The notes: generated from the sequence alone by a model not told the origin. Numbered from the stretch's first letter, positions 38,247-47,788 are shown. The stretch is DNA of 64,000 nucleotides from Campylobacter hyointestinalis subsp. lawsonii (GCF_013372165.1 NZ_CP053828.1:992001-1056000), one strand, 5' to 3'. Numbers and translations are program-made.

Positions 38247-39020
38247 ATGAAAAAAACAGTTGCTATGGCGCTACTTGCGACCAGCTTCATTAGTGCGGCA
38301 TTTGCCGAAGTTATAAAAGTAGGAGCTACGCCGATCCCTCACGCAGAGATCTTGGAATTTATAAAGCCTGAGTTAAAAAAAGAGGGATACGAGCTTGAGA
38401 TAAAAGTATTTAATGACTACGTAGTGCCAAATTTAGCCGTAGAAGACGGTGATTTAGATGCAAACTATTTTCAACATATACCATACTTAAATGAGTTTAA
38501 TGCAAACAAAGGCACACATCTTGTAAAAACAGCTGGGGTGCATCTTGAGCCTATGGGAATTTATAGCAAAAAGATCAAATCGCTAAAAGATCTAAAAGAC
38601 GGAGCTACCGTAAGCATTCCAAATGACCCTACAAACGAGAGTCGCGCACTTGATGTTTTGGTAAATGCAAAACTTATAGAAGTAGATAATAGTGTAAAAC
38701 TTAGAACCCCACTTGATATCACAAAAAACTCAAAAAATCTTAAATTTAAAGAGTTAGAAGCAGCAACTCTTCCTAGGACTTTAGATGACGTAGATATCGC
38801 CGTGATAAATACAAATTTTGCTATGAATGCAAATTTAAATCCTACAAAAGACGCTCTTGCTTTAGAGAGTAAAGATAGTCCATACGTAAATATAGTAGTC
38901 GTAAAAGAAGGAAATCAAAATAGCAAAAAGATCAAAGCACTTGATGCTACATTAAATACTAAGGCAGTGAAAGATTTCATAGCAGATAAATACAAAGGTG
39001 CCATAATTCCAGCGTTTTAA
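38247..39020 (+). CDS. metQ: Methionine-binding protein of the ABC importer (NlpA family)
   Basis: 257 aa from ATG 38247, with AAGGAG upstream; a longer frame from 38175 begins inside the promoter. Signal peptide KKTVAMALLATSFISAAFA is cut by signal peptidase I: there is no lipobox cysteine, unlike E. coli MetQ, so it should be a free periplasmic protein. NlpA-family motifs: IKVGATPIPHAEILE, DLDANYFQHIPYL, ATVSIPNDPTNESRAL, DDVDIAVINTNFA. It should deliver methionine to MetNI, whose genes end 6.7 kb upstream. Confidence 0.93.
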   Translation: MKKTVAMALLATSFISAAFAEVIKVGATPIPHAEILEFIKPELKKEGYELEIKVFNDYVVPNLAVEDGDLDANYFQHIPYLNEFNANKGTHLVKTAGVHLEPMGIYSKKIKSLKDLKDGATVSIPNDPTNESRALDVLVNAKLIEVDNSVKLRTPLDITKNSKNLKFKELEAATLPRTLDDVDIAVINTNFAMNANLNPTKDALALESKDSPYVNIVVVKEGNQNSKKIKALDATLNTKAVKDFIADKYKGAIIPAF

Positions 39021-39026
39021 TCATAA

Positions 39027-39050
39027 ATTTGGGTGCAAATTCACCCAAAT
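39027..39050. terminator. Hairpin after metQ
   Basis: ATTTGGGTG and CACCCAAAT (9 bp) pair around a 6-base loop, 6 bp after the metQ stop. There is no T-run, so termination is inferred. Confidence 0.6.
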
Positions 39051-39098
39051 CTACACATAAATTTAAGATATTTAAGCTAGATTTACAATTTTTTAAGA

Positions 39099-39104
39099 TA
39101 TAAT
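39099..39104 (+). promoter_or_regulatory. -10 box of rpmB
   Basis: TATAAT after a T-rich run (ACAATTTTTTAAGA), 33 bp upstream of the rpmB ATG. No clear -35, as is usual in Campylobacter. Confidence 0.6.
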
Positions 39105-39136
39105 CAGCCCAAATTTTTGTTTATAAGGAAAAAAAT

Positions 39137-39331
39137 ATGTCAAAAAGATGTGCGATAACAGGAAAAGGCCCGATGATTGGAAACAATGTGAGCCACGCAA
39201 ATAATAGAACAAAAAGAAGATTTATGCCAAACCTTCGTACTGTTCGCGTTATGTTAGAAGACGGCACAACTAAAAAAATCAGAGTTGCAGCATCTACACT
39301 TAGAACAATGAAAAAACAAAGTGCCAACTAG
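39137..39331 (+). CDS. rpmB: 50S ribosomal protein L28
   Basis: 64 aa, basic, starting [20 protein letters not shown], the L28 signature, with [20 protein letters not shown] toward the C terminus. The length is normal for epsilonproteobacteria. Only the first of the zinc-ribbon cysteines found in some L28 proteins is present, so this is the zinc-free form. AAGGAA precedes the ATG. The channel gene follows after 25 bp. Confidence 0.98.
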   Translation: MSKRCAITGKGPMIGNNVSHANNRTKRRFMPNLRTVRVMLEDGTTKKIRVAASTLRTMKKQSAN

Positions 39332-39356
39332 AATATTATGCTAAGAAGAGGAATTT

Positions 39357-40487
39357 ATGTCTTTGCTTCAAAAGATTAAGAAATTCCTCAACTGGAGTGA
39401 AACTCCAAAACCACAATACAGCCTAGATGATGAACTTTATCAACAACTAAAATACTTCAGACTTCCACTTATTTTTGTAGTTTCTATGATGCTTTTTGGG
39501 GCATTAGGCTATGTTTTTACAACTAATTTTTCACTGATAGATGCAATCTATCAAGCCGGTATGACATTTACAACCGTAGGATTTACCGAAGTCGGACATA
39601 TAAATACCGCCGGAAGATTATTTACTATAACTTTTATTCTTATGGGATTTGGTCTTTTTACATTTTCTATGGGTCTTGTTATAGAAGTACTAAAAAAAGG
39701 TACTTTAATAAAAATTTTAAAGGAAAGAAATATGCTCTACAAAATAGCTAGGCTTAAAAACCACTTTGTAATCTGTTATCACAATAACTATACTATAGAA
39801 TTAGCTAGACAATTCAGAGAAAATCACATACCATTTGTAGTAGTAGATAACAGAGAAAATTTAGAAGAGTTTGCCGAAACATATAAATATCCATATTATA
39901 TAGTAGATGAGCCACACACGCAAAATGCACTGCTAAAAACTCATCTCTCAAGTGCTAAGGGACTCATAACCCTAAGTCCAAATATAGCTGATAACATAGC
40001 CATGATAGCCACAGTTAGATTGTATGAAAAAGAGCTTGGCAGAGTAAAGCCATATTTTATCATGACAAACTCAGACAATGAAGACGATACCGAAAAACTA
40101 CAAAAGCTCGGTGCAAACTCAGTAGTAAGCCCGGCAAAACTTGTCGCTCAAAGGCTCTCAGCAGTAAGCGTTCGCCCTGATATGGAAAATATGTTAGATC
40201 AATTTTTATATAAAAAAGACTCACCTATAGATATAGAAGAGATAAAAGTTCCAGAACTATCTTGGCTTAGATTTAAACGCCTTAAAGAAACTCACCTTAG
40301 AGACATCACAAACGCAGATGTCGTAGGCATCAGAGATCAAAATAATAAATTTACGCCTATGCCAAAAGGCGACACGCTCATAGGAACAGGCTCAAAACTC
40401 CTAGTCATAGGAACAGCAGAAAGCATAAGAGCTACTAAAAAACTTATTTTTAGCAAACACAAACCAGAGGAATTTAAATATGTTTAA
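39357..40487 (+). CDS. Two-TM potassium channel with degenerate RCK domain
   Basis: 376 aa. Two transmembrane helices (about 35-55 and 90-112) flank a pore helix and filter reading TFTTVGFTEVGH, a variant of TVGYGD. The C-terminal half is an RCK (TrkA-N/TrkA-C) pair. Its first strand reads HFVICYHNNYTIELARQF, so the GxGxxG dinucleotide-binding glycines are absent and NAD/ATP binding is doubtful, though VVVDN at the end of beta-2 remains. It probably conducts K+ across the inner membrane. It follows rpmB, probably on the same transcript, as in related species. Confidence 0.85.
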   Translation: MSLLQKIKKFLNWSETPKPQYSLDDELYQQLKYFRLPLIFVVSMMLFGALGYVFTTNFSLIDAIYQAGMTFTTVGFTEVGHINTAGRLFTITFILMGFGLFTFSMGLVIEVLKKGTLIKILKERNMLYKIARLKNHFVICYHNNYTIELARQFRENHIPFVVVDNRENLEEFAETYKYPYYIVDEPHTQNALLKTHLSSAKGLITLSPNIADNIAMIATVRLYEKELGRVKPYFIMTNSDNEDDTEKLQKLGANSVVSPAKLVAQRLSAVSVRPDMENMLDQFLYKKDSPIDIEEIKVPELSWLRFKRLKETHLRDITNADVVGIRDQNNKFTPMPKGDTLIGTGSKLLVIGTAESIRATKKLIFSKHKPEEFKYV

Positions 40488-40908
40488 TAATATCCATTTT
40501 TATCATTTTTAGTTTTAAAACTTAATATTTAAGCTATATTTCGATTTGACAATAAGGCAGAAGCAACTATTTTTGACACTATACTATCTTTAAATATAAT
40601 GTTTTTCTAAATTAAATTTAAATGATACATATAAAACAGAACTAAGCACATTTAAAATAGGCATAACACTTTCAAATATCTGTGGTTTTGATATATTAAG
40701 TGATCTAAAATCCTTGTATGTATCACTTAGTGGGCAAAAACAAATCCATCTTAAAAAATATCCTTAAAACAATGCTATGTATCATAAAAACAAATACAAT
40801 ACTATAAAGTTATGCTTAATAAACACAGACTAATAAATACTTAATTAAGTTCCAAAATGATACAATAATCGCATTATTTTTTATACTTTCTAAAGGATTA
40901 AGTGCGAT
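40488..40908. other. Gene-free stretch between channel gene and argJ
   Basis: About 420 bp without a convincing gene. One plus-strand frame is open for about 55 codons (FKIGITLSNICGFDILSDL...) between stops around 40610-40770, but it has no start codon or ribosome site, so it may be a gene remnant. A TACAAT -10-like box about 50 bp before argJ could be its promoter. Confidence 0.4.
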
Positions 40909-42096
40909 ATGTTTAACCTAATCAGTCTCAAAAATGGGCTTGAAAATGTGAGTGGATTTTATTTTGGCGGCTTAAATGCTGGATTTAAAACAAACGGAGA
41001 TAATGATCTAGGCTTCATAAGAAGCGATGAGCCGGTGCAAGTTTGTGCTATTTTTACTAGCAATAAATTTAAAGCTGCACCGATAAGACATTTTTTAAGA
41101 TACGGAAATGATTTTAAAACAAATTTCATACTTTTAAACTCAAAAAACGCAAATGCGATGACAGGAAAAGAAGGGATAGACGATATAGACGATATATTTA
41201 AAGAACTTAGCAAAAAACTAAATTTAATAAATCCCATAATGAGCTCAACTGGAGTCATAGGATATCGCCTTAAAAAAGATAAAATAATAGAAGCAGCAAA
41301 TAAATTTGACTTTAACTCACGTAACTCAGACGCAACCGCTAGAGCGATAATGACAACTGATAGCTTTAAAAAAGAGATGGCTTTTAGGGTAGAACTTGAA
41401 GATGGCAAAAGCTTTAATATAGCTTGCATCTGCAAAGGTGCTGGTATGATAAACCCAGCATTTGCGACAATGCTATGCTTTATCTTGACAGATGCAGATA
41501 TACCAAAATCAGATATGGACGAGCTTCTTAAAGCTAGCGTAGAAGAAAGCTTTAATGCCATAAGCGTAGATGGAGATACTAGCACAAACGATACATTGAT
41601 GCTTTTAAGCTCACAAAAAAGCGGAGTCTATGACAAAACTGCTTTTAAATTTGCACTTGAAACTATCACAAAAACTATGGCTCTAAATTTAGTAAAAGAC
41701 GGCGAAGGAAGTACGAAAGTAGTGGCATTTGAAGTAAATGGGGCATTAAATAATGAACAAGCTATGAAAGCAGCCAAAGCTCTTTCAAATTCTCTCTTAG
41801 TCAAAACAGCGATTTTTGGCGAAGATCCAAACTGGGGCAGGATCGCATCTACTATAGGAGCTAGCGGAATAGAGTGTGATGATGAAAAGCTATCGATATA
41901 TTATGATGATGTTTTGGTATTTGACAAAGATCATCCCGAGCTTGATGAAATCTCTGAAGAAAAAGCACATAAAGTTATGACGAAAGATAGCTACAAGATC
42001 CGCTGTGAGATTGGACTTGGGAATGGTAAATTTACCGCTTATGGATGTGATCTGGGTCACACATACGTCAAAATCAACGCTGATTACCGATCATAA
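40909..42096 (+). CDS. argJ: Bifunctional ornithine acetyltransferase / N-acetylglutamate synthase
   Basis: Transfers acetyl from N-acetylornithine to glutamate (and may also make N-acetylglutamate from acetyl-CoA) in cyclic arginine synthesis. 395 aa. The precursor cleaves itself between A186 and T187 in NPAFATMLCF, and the new N-terminal threonine is the nucleophile. MSSTGVIGYRL, KGAGMINPAFATM, GEDPNWGRIAST and the C-terminal ADYRS are the expected blocks. Another arginine gene, argD, is 8 kb away in this window, so the pathway is scattered. Confidence 0.96.
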   Translation: MFNLISLKNGLENVSGFYFGGLNAGFKTNGDNDLGFIRSDEPVQVCAIFTSNKFKAAPIRHFLRYGNDFKTNFILLNSKNANAMTGKEGIDDIDDIFKELSKKLNLINPIMSSTGVIGYRLKKDKIIEAANKFDFNSRNSDATARAIMTTDSFKKEMAFRVELEDGKSFNIACICKGAGMINPAFATMLCFILTDADIPKSDMDELLKASVEESFNAISVDGDTSTNDTLMLLSSQKSGVYDKTAFKFALETITKTMALNLVKDGEGSTKVVAFEVNGALNNEQAMKAAKALSNSLLVKTAIFGEDPNWGRIASTIGASGIECDDEKLSIYYDDVLVFDKDHPELDEISEEKAHKVMTKDSYKIRCEIGLGNGKFTAYGCDLGHTYVKINADYRS

Positions 42097-42153
42097 ATGA
42101 GTTTTAAGTAACAAATTGGTAAAATAATAAACCACTTATATCAAGGAGAAAAT

Positions 42154-42381
42154 ATGTTACACGAATACAGGGATCTTATCACGGAATTAAAAGGTAAAAA
42201 TGCTAGATTTGATAGTATTTTTGAAAAACACAACGAACTAGATCAAAGAATCAAAGATATAGAAGAAGGCAGAGAACGCGCTGACTCTTTCGAGCTTGAA
42301 ACTCTTAAAAAAGAGAAATTAAGACTAAAAGACGAAGCATACGCCATACTTATGAAATATAAAAACTCAAAAGCGAATTAA
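42154..42381 (+). CDS. YdcH/DUF465 family small coiled-coil protein
   Basis: 75 aa, charged, almost wholly helical, with LHEYRDLITELKGKNARFDSI and LKKEKLRLKDEAYAILMKY as in the YdcH (DUF465) family. Function unknown, cytoplasmic. AAGGAG precedes the ATG. It ends 22 bp before the convergent DMT transporter gene. Confidence 0.85.
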   Translation: MLHEYRDLITELKGKNARFDSIFEKHNELDQRIKDIEEGRERADSFELETLKKEKLRLKDEAYAILMKYKNSKAN

Positions 42382-42389
42382 TTCTATGG

Positions 42390-42409
42390 GTTTAAGCCTC
42401 TGCTTAAAC
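42390..42409. terminator. Hairpin between convergent genes
   Basis: GTTTAAGC and GCTTAAAC (8 bp) with a CTCT loop, between the ydcH-like gene and the transporter gene, covering the latter's stop codon (42404-42406). Probably bidirectional. Confidence 0.55.
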
Positions 42410-43294
42410 TCTCGCACTTTTAAATTTAAATATTTTTATATTATTTAGCAATTTTACAGCCCACAAAGTAAGCACTGTCCCTACGACAATAGATACTTTT
42501 ATATCTTCTGATAAAAATATAAAACTAAGCAAAATAGCACAAAATGGGACTAAAAATACAAATGAGCTAACTTCTGCGGCTCCTAATTTTTCTACGCCTA
42601 AAAAATAAATAGCGTTTGCAAAAACAGTCGCTCCAAATGATATTAATATCATATTTATCCAAAATATTTTATCGAACGAACCAATCTCATCAAATTTAAC
42701 AAATAACGCGGCATCTATAGAAGATGACATTACATAAAGATAAAAAGTAAAAACTATAGGGGATATTTTGGATTTTGCGCTTATAATAGTGAGAATAGCC
42801 CAAAGAAATGCAGCTGATATATAGTATAAATTTTGCACGGCTAGTATGCTTTGCATATCAAATTTCCATACATTTAGCATAGTGCCAACTCCCAAAGCTC
42901 CTAAAAATAGAGCAAATATATCTTTAGCACCAGCTTTTCTTTTTCTTAAAAATATCAAAATAACAAACGTGATGATCGGTATCATAGTAGTAACCATAGC
43001 ACCACCTAGCGAAGCCGTACCATATTTCTCACCATAATAAAAGCAAAACATAAAAAAAATCAAGCAAATTCCTGCCAAAATCGATACGACCAAACTTTTA
43101 AAATCTATCTTAAACGAATGTCCTAACAAATAAATGATCGGTATCATAGCTATAGCAGAGATTGCAAACCTTATAAAAATCAGATTAAAAGGATCACCGT
43201 AATCCACTAAAATTTTCATATTTACCCAAGAGCCACCCCATGCAACCATAGATAAAAAAAGCAAGAAATAAAAGAGATTTTTATTAGCAGTCAT
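42404..43294 (-). CDS. DMT-family (EamA) transporter
   Basis: 296 aa, ten hydrophobic segments in two EamA repeats (drug/metabolite transporter superfamily). The first repeat holds LFYFLLFLSMVAWGGSWVNMK and FIRFAISAIAMIPII; the second has YFLGVEKLGAAEVSSFVFL, a typical EamA end. The substrate cannot be told; relatives export amino acids or metabolites. Its gene is single, with no close partner in the same direction. Confidence 0.88.
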   Translation of the reverse strand: MTANKNLFYFLLFLSMVAWGGSWVNMKILVDYGDPFNLIFIRFAISAIAMIPIIYLLGHSFKIDFKSLVVSILAGICLIFFMFCFYYGEKYGTASLGGAMVTTMIPIITFVILIFLRKRKAGAKDIFALFLGALGVGTMLNVWKFDMQSILAVQNLYYISAAFLWAILTIISAKSKISPIVFTFYLYVMSSSIDAALFVKFDEIGSFDKIFWINMILISFGATVFANAIYFLGVEKLGAAEVSSFVFLVPFCAILLSFIFLSEDIKVSIVVGTVLTLWAVKLLNNIKIFKFKSARV

Positions 43295-43450
43295 ATTTTG
43301 TCCTTTGTACTATTTAAGATCTAAATTTAAAAAAATCAAGTATAGTCTTTTGTAGCTAAAACTATACTTTAAGATCTAAATTTATCTATATAAATATAGC
43401 ATTTGTCACTAAATTTATATGTAGATGGTTGTAAATTTAGCAGATCAAAC

Positions 43451-44881
43451 TCACAAATTCAAGCAGATATATTTTTGCTCCGTGTATTCGTCCATACCAT
43501 ATCTGCTTCCCTCGCGTCCAAGACCACTAAACTTTACGCCACCAAAAGGGGCTACTTCGTTGCTGATGAGTCCGGTATTTATACCGACCATTCCATACTC
43601 TAGACTTTCAGACACTTTCCATTGTCTTTTAGGATCATTCGTAAAGATATAACTAGCAAGCCCAAAGTCAGTATCGTTTGCCGCTTCTATCACCTCATCA
43701 TCACTCTTAAATTTAAAAACCGGACAAAGTGGCCCAAACGTCTCTTCACGCGCTACTAACATATCTTTAGTCGCACCGCTTAGCAAAGTCGGTTCAAAAA
43801 AGGTTCCTCCAAGAGAGCTTCTCTTACCGCCACTTAAGCACTTAGCTCCTTTTTTTAAAGCGTCATTTATATGCTCTTCTACTTTTTTAAGAGCATTTTC
43901 ATCGATAAGTGGGCCTTGATTTACCCCATTTTCTAAGCCGTTTCCTAATTTTAAACCTTTTATAGCGATATTTAGTTTAGCACAAAACTCATCGTAAATA
44001 CCGCTTTGAGCATATATTCTATTTGCACAAACGCAAGTCTGACCGCTATTTCTAAATTTACTAGCTATTACTCCATCTACTGCTCTGTCTAAGTCTGCAT
44101 CGTCAAATACTATAAATGGAGCATTTCCACCTAGCTCAAGACTAAGTTTTTTGATAGTTTTCGCGCTTTTTTCATAAATTTTTATACCAACTTCAGTTGA
44201 GCCGGTGAAACTTATCTTTCTTATGATTTTTGAGTCTGCAAACGCCGTACTTATCATACTAGCGTCCCCGCTAACGATAACAAATAGATCTTTTGGTATG
44301 CCTGCAGCGTAAGCCAAACTTGCCAAAGCGTAAGCACTAAGTGGAGTTTGACTAGCTGGTTTTACTATCATAGCGCACCCTACCCCAAGTGCTGGCGCTG
44401 CTTTTCTAGTTATCATAGCAGCAGGAAAATTCCAAGGAGTTATCGCAGCACAAACGCCTATGGGCTGTTTTACAACAAGAAGTTTTTCATCTTTTTTAAC
44501 ACTTGTTAAAATATCGCCGTCATTTCTTAAAGTCTGCGCGGCAAACCATTTTATAAAACTAGCCGCGTATGCTATCTCGCCACTAGCTTCATTAAGACTT
44601 TTTCCTTGTTCTAAAGTCATAAGCCTAGCTAAATTTGCCCTATTTTGCATGATTAGTTCATACCATTTCATCAGTATATCGCTGCGAAAACTAGCTAAAG
44701 CAGAAGACCAGCTTTTAAAAGCTAAATTTGCATTTTTGATGATATCTGCTAGACTTGTTTCATCACTCTTTTTGACATAAGCTAGGATTTCTTTAGTAGC
44801 TGGATTTGTAACTTTTATACTATCGTTGATGGCTGTAAAACTAATGTTTTCGTGATTTAAAAGATACTTGACTTGTTCCAT
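43451..44881 (-). CDS. gabD: NAD(P)-dependent aldehyde dehydrogenase, succinate-semialdehyde type
   Basis: 476 aa, aldehyde dehydrogenase superfamily. Catalytic cysteine in NSGQTCVCANRIYAQSG and general base Glu in KLSLELGGNAPF; NAD-binding FTGSTEVG; AAITPWNFPAAMITRK near the N terminus. The second cysteine two residues after the nucleophile and overall similarity favour GabD, which oxidises succinate semialdehyde to succinate. The symbol is by similarity only; no gabT or GABA gene is nearby. GGAG precedes the ATG. Confidence 0.82.
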   Translation of the reverse strand: MEQVKYLLNHENISFTAINDSIKVTNPATKEILAYVKKSDETSLADIIKNANLAFKSWSSALASFRSDILMKWYELIMQNRANLARLMTLEQGKSLNEASGEIAYAASFIKWFAAQTLRNDGDILTSVKKDEKLLVVKQPIGVCAAITPWNFPAAMITRKAAPALGVGCAMIVKPASQTPLSAYALASLAYAAGIPKDLFVIVSGDASMISTAFADSKIIRKISFTGSTEVGIKIYEKSAKTIKKLSLELGGNAPFIVFDDADLDRAVDGVIASKFRNSGQTCVCANRIYAQSGIYDEFCAKLNIAIKGLKLGNGLENGVNQGPLIDENALKKVEEHINDALKKGAKCLSGGKRSSLGGTFFEPTLLSGATKDMLVAREETFGPLCPVFKFKSDDEVIEAANDTDFGLASYIFTNDPKRQWKVSESLEYGMVGINTGLISNEVAPFGGVKFSGLGREGSRYGMDEYTEQKYICLNL

Positions 44882-45115
44882 TTTATCTCCTTAAATTTAA
44901 AAAGATTTTAACAAAACAAGTCTGATACACGCATAAATTTAAAAATCAATTTTTTAAATTTAATTTTTAAATTTCCATATTAAATTTAACTATTTAAACC
45001 ATTGATAATAATATATTATATAAATATATTTATTTAAATAATACATACAATATATGATTTATAATGCGATAATTAAGGCTTTTATATATAAAATATACTA
45101 ATTATACAGATATAC
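44882..45115. other. AT-rich divergent intergenic region
   Basis: Between gabD and metY, which diverge. Extremely AT-rich (long TATATA/TTTAAATAA runs), no open frame, no recognised RNA. It leads into the metY promoter and probably holds the operators for both sides. Confidence 0.6.
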
Positions 45116-45144
45116 TTGACATTTATTTATTTTTTTGATAGTAT
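45116..45144 (+). promoter_or_regulatory. Strong promoter of the metY-rrf2-cysK operon
   Basis: TTGACA (45116-45121), 17 bp, TAGTAT (45139-45144), then 36 bp to the metY ATG with AAGGAG before it. Repeats of ATATAC/TATAC just upstream (45090-45115) could be sites for the Rrf2 regulator encoded in the operon. Confidence 0.75.
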
Positions 45145-45179
45145 TTCAAAACAAATAAATTTATAAAAAGGAGAAAACG

Positions 45180-46451
45180 ATGCAAAAAGAAAGTATCGCA
45201 ACACATTTTGGCTACAACACTAAAGACGCTTTTGGGTCTATGGCTGTTCCTATCTACCAAACCACTGCTTATGATTTTGGTAGTGGTGAAACTGCTGCAA
45301 ATAGATTTGCTTTAAAAGAGTTAGGGCAAATTTACTCTCGCCTTACAAACCCTACTCTAGATGTTTTTGAAGCTAGGATAGCTGCACTTGAAAATGGTAA
45401 AGCTGGCATAAGTACTTCAAGCGGACAAGCGGCTATATTTTTTGCTATAGCAAATTTAGCAGGCGCTGGAGACAATATAATAGTTGGTCAAAAGATATAT
45501 GGCGGTACTGTTACGCTCCTTACTCATACCTTAAAAAGATTTGGCATAGAAGCTAGAATTTTTGACGCAGATACTGCTGATGATCTAGAAAGCTTGATAG
45601 ATGAAAATACTAAAGCGGTGTATTTTGAAACATTATCAAACCCGCAAATAGCAGTAGCAAACGTAGAAAAGATCGTAAATATAGCAAACAAATACGGCAT
45701 TGTGACCGTAGCAGATAACACTGTTGCTACTCCTGCACTATTTAACCCTATCACAAAAGGTGTTGATGTAGTTATCCATAGCGCTAGTAAATATATAAGC
45801 GGACAAGGTTTGAGCATAGGTGGAGCAATTGTGAGTAGCTTTGGACTAAACGCCAAACTAGCAAAAAATCCTAGATATAGTCATTTTAACACTCCAGATG
45901 AGAGCTACCACGGGCTTGTTTATGCTGATCTCATCGATAATTTTGATATATTTACTCTAAGGATCAGACTAAGTTTATTAAGAGATATAGGTGCTACTCT
46001 ATCGCCTTTTAATGCTTGGCAGCTAATCGCAGGGCTTGAAACACTAAGCTTAAGGGTAAAAGAATGCTCTAAAACAGCACTAAAAGTAGCTAAATTTTTA
46101 GAATCTCATCCAAAAGTGAAAAGTGTAAATTATCCAGGTCTTGAAAGCTCACCACTAAATAAATATATCAAAGAAAACTTTACAGACGGTCTTGCTAGTG
46201 GATTACTTAGCTTTGATGTCGGAGATAGAGACACTGCAGTAAAGATATTAAATAAAGTAAAATTATTTAGCATAGTAGTAAATATCGGCGATAGTAAATC
46301 AATAATAACTCATCCAGCAAGCACTACTCACCAACAACTAAGCGATAAAGAGTTAGAAGATGCCGGTGTAAAAAGCGGACTTATAAGACTTAGTATCGGT
46401 TTAGAAAACGCCAAAGACTTAATAGATGACTTGCAAGAGGCAATGCAATGA
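45180..46451 (+). CDS. metY: O-acetylhomoserine sulfhydrylase (aminocarboxypropyltransferase)
   Basis: PLP enzyme that makes homocysteine from O-acetylhomoserine and sulfide, a step of methionine synthesis. 423 aa, the length of MetY rather than of MetB/MetC (about 390). The PLP lysine is K204 in IHSASKYISGQG; TSSGQAAIFF, VYFETLSNPQ and HPASTTHQQLS are family blocks. It overlaps the Rrf2-type regulator by 4 bp, and cysK follows, so homocysteine and cysteine formation from sulfide are under one promoter. Confidence 0.93.
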   Translation: MQKESIATHFGYNTKDAFGSMAVPIYQTTAYDFGSGETAANRFALKELGQIYSRLTNPTLDVFEARIAALENGKAGISTSSGQAAIFFAIANLAGAGDNIIVGQKIYGGTVTLLTHTLKRFGIEARIFDADTADDLESLIDENTKAVYFETLSNPQIAVANVEKIVNIANKYGIVTVADNTVATPALFNPITKGVDVVIHSASKYISGQGLSIGGAIVSSFGLNAKLAKNPRYSHFNTPDESYHGLVYADLIDNFDIFTLRIRLSLLRDIGATLSPFNAWQLIAGLETLSLRVKECSKTALKVAKFLESHPKVKSVNYPGLESSPLNKYIKENFTDGLASGLLSFDVGDRDTAVKILNKVKLFSIVVNIGDSKSIITHPASTTHQQLSDKELEDAGVKSGLIRLSIGLENAKDLIDDLQEAMQ

Positions 46452-46861
46452 GCCTACTAAGCACAAAAGGTGTTTATGGGTTGATGTCGATTTATGAGAT
46501 ATCAAAAGGCGATAGACAAAATCCTGTTTCTTTAAAAGACATATCTACAAATATAGAGGTTTCAAAAAACTATCTAGAGCAAGTCTTAAACGCACTAAGA
46601 AACAGCGGTTTCGTAGGTAGTATCAAAGGGCTTAAAGGCGGATACTTCCTACTCAAAACGCTAGACGAGATAACGTTTTATGATGTTTTTAAATGTATCG
46701 AAAACGATTTTTGCTTGACGCCTGAGTATTCAAAACATGCGACTTATGATCTGCTATTTAGAGAATACGACGACAAGCTTACAGAATTATTTAAAGAGCC
46801 ACTAAGTAGTTTTAAAAAGTACCAAGCAGAAGCTAAAAAATACTTAAACTATGTAATATAA
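46448..46861 (+). CDS. Rrf2-family transcriptional regulator (CymR-like)
   Basis: 137 aa winged-helix protein: MSLLSTKGVYGLMSIYEI, then VSLKDISTNIEVSKNYLEQVL (recognition helix) and GSIKGLKGGYFL (wing). IscR/NsrR carry three clustered cysteines for an iron-sulfur cluster; here only one cysteine pair is separated widely (C in FKCIEND and FCLTPEY), so a cluster is unlikely. This and its place between metY and cysK fit CymR, the Gram-positive sulfur repressor that works in complex with CysK. The link is inference from context. Confidence 0.85.
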   Translation: MSLLSTKGVYGLMSIYEISKGDRQNPVSLKDISTNIEVSKNYLEQVLNALRNSGFVGSIKGLKGGYFLLKTLDEITFYDVFKCIENDFCLTPEYSKHATYDLLFREYDDKLTELFKEPLSSFKKYQAEAKKYLNYVI

Positions 46862-46870
46862 GGAAAAATT

Positions 46871-47788
46871 ATGAAAATAGCAAACAACGTAAAAGAGTTG
46901 ATCGGAAATACACCTCTTGTAAAAATAAATAAATTTGGAAACAATGCAACAATACTTGCAAAATGCGAATTTTTAAATCCTAGCCATTCGGTTAAAGATA
47001 GAGTAGCTTTTAATATGATAAAGCGTGCTATGGAAGATGGAAAAATAGATAAAAACAGCGTCATCATAGAGCCTACTAGCGGAAATACCGGAGTTGGATT
47101 AGCTATGGTTTGCGCAGAGCTCGGTCTTAATATGATACTTACTATGCCAAGCTCAATGAGTGTAGAACGACAAAAACTACTAAAAGCATTTGGAGCTAAG
47201 CTAGTTTTAACAGAACCAAAATACGGTATGCAAGGTGCAGTAGATAAAGCATTAGAGCTTGCAAAAGAAAACCCAAATAGTTTTATACCAAGTCAATTTG
47301 ACAATCCTGCAAACCCTGAAATGCATAAAATAACAACCGCAGTTGAAATTTTAAACGATACTGATGGCAAAGTAGATATTTTCGTAGCTGGTTTTGGAAC
47401 AGGAGGAACAGTTAGTGGTGTAGGAGAAGTACTAAAAAAGAGAAATCCAAATATAAAGATCATAGCAGTAGAGCCTGAAAAATCGCCTCTTATAACAAAA
47501 GGTGAAGCAGGACCTCACGCCATACAAGGCATAGGAGCTAACTTTATACCTAAAAATCTAAACCAAAGTATCATAGACGAGTTTATCACAGTATCAAATG
47601 AAGACGCTATGAATACGACAAAAGCACTAGCAAGAACCGAAGGTCTTTTAGTAGGAATTTCAAGCGGTGCAAATGTTTATGCAGCTAAAACTATAGCAGA
47701 GAGAAAAGAAAATCAAGGCAAGACTATAGTAACAGTTCTTTGCGATACTGGAGAGAGATATCTTTCTACAACCGTATTTGATGATTAA
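46871..47788 (+). CDS. cysK: Cysteine synthase A (O-acetylserine sulfhydrylase)
   Basis: PLP enzyme that forms cysteine from O-acetylserine and sulfide. 305 aa. The PLP lysine is K42 in [13 protein letters not shown]; the substrate loop is [14 protein letters not shown]; the phosphate loop [11 protein letters not shown]; and SSGANVYAA near the C terminus. AAGGAA precedes the ATG. It ends with a TAA that overlaps the convergent acpS stop by two bases. Third gene of the operon from 45180. Confidence 0.96.
   Translation: MKIANNVKELIGNTPLVKINKFGNNATILAKCEFLNPSHSVKDRVAFNMIKRAMEDGKIDKNSVIIEPTSGNTGVGLAMVCAELGLNMILTMPSSMSVERQKLLKAFGAKLVLTEPKYGMQGAVDKALELAKENPNSFIPSQFDNPANPEMHKITTAVEILNDTDGKVDIFVAGFGTGGTVSGVGEVLKKRNPNIKIIAVEPEKSPLITKGEAGPHAIQGIGANFIPKNLNQSIIDEFITVSNEDAMNTTKALARTEGLLVGISSGANVYAAKTIAERKENQGKTIVTVLCDTGERYLSTTVFDD

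Noticed and set aside
40610-40770. About 55 open codons reading TFKIGITLSNICGFDILSDL
   Set aside because: No start codon or ribosome site and no family; kept only as a possible remnant in the gene-free entry.
44882-45115. Possible SAM or T-box type leader of metY
   Set aside because: The region is nearly pure A/T with no stable stems; regulation by the Rrf2 protein is more likely.
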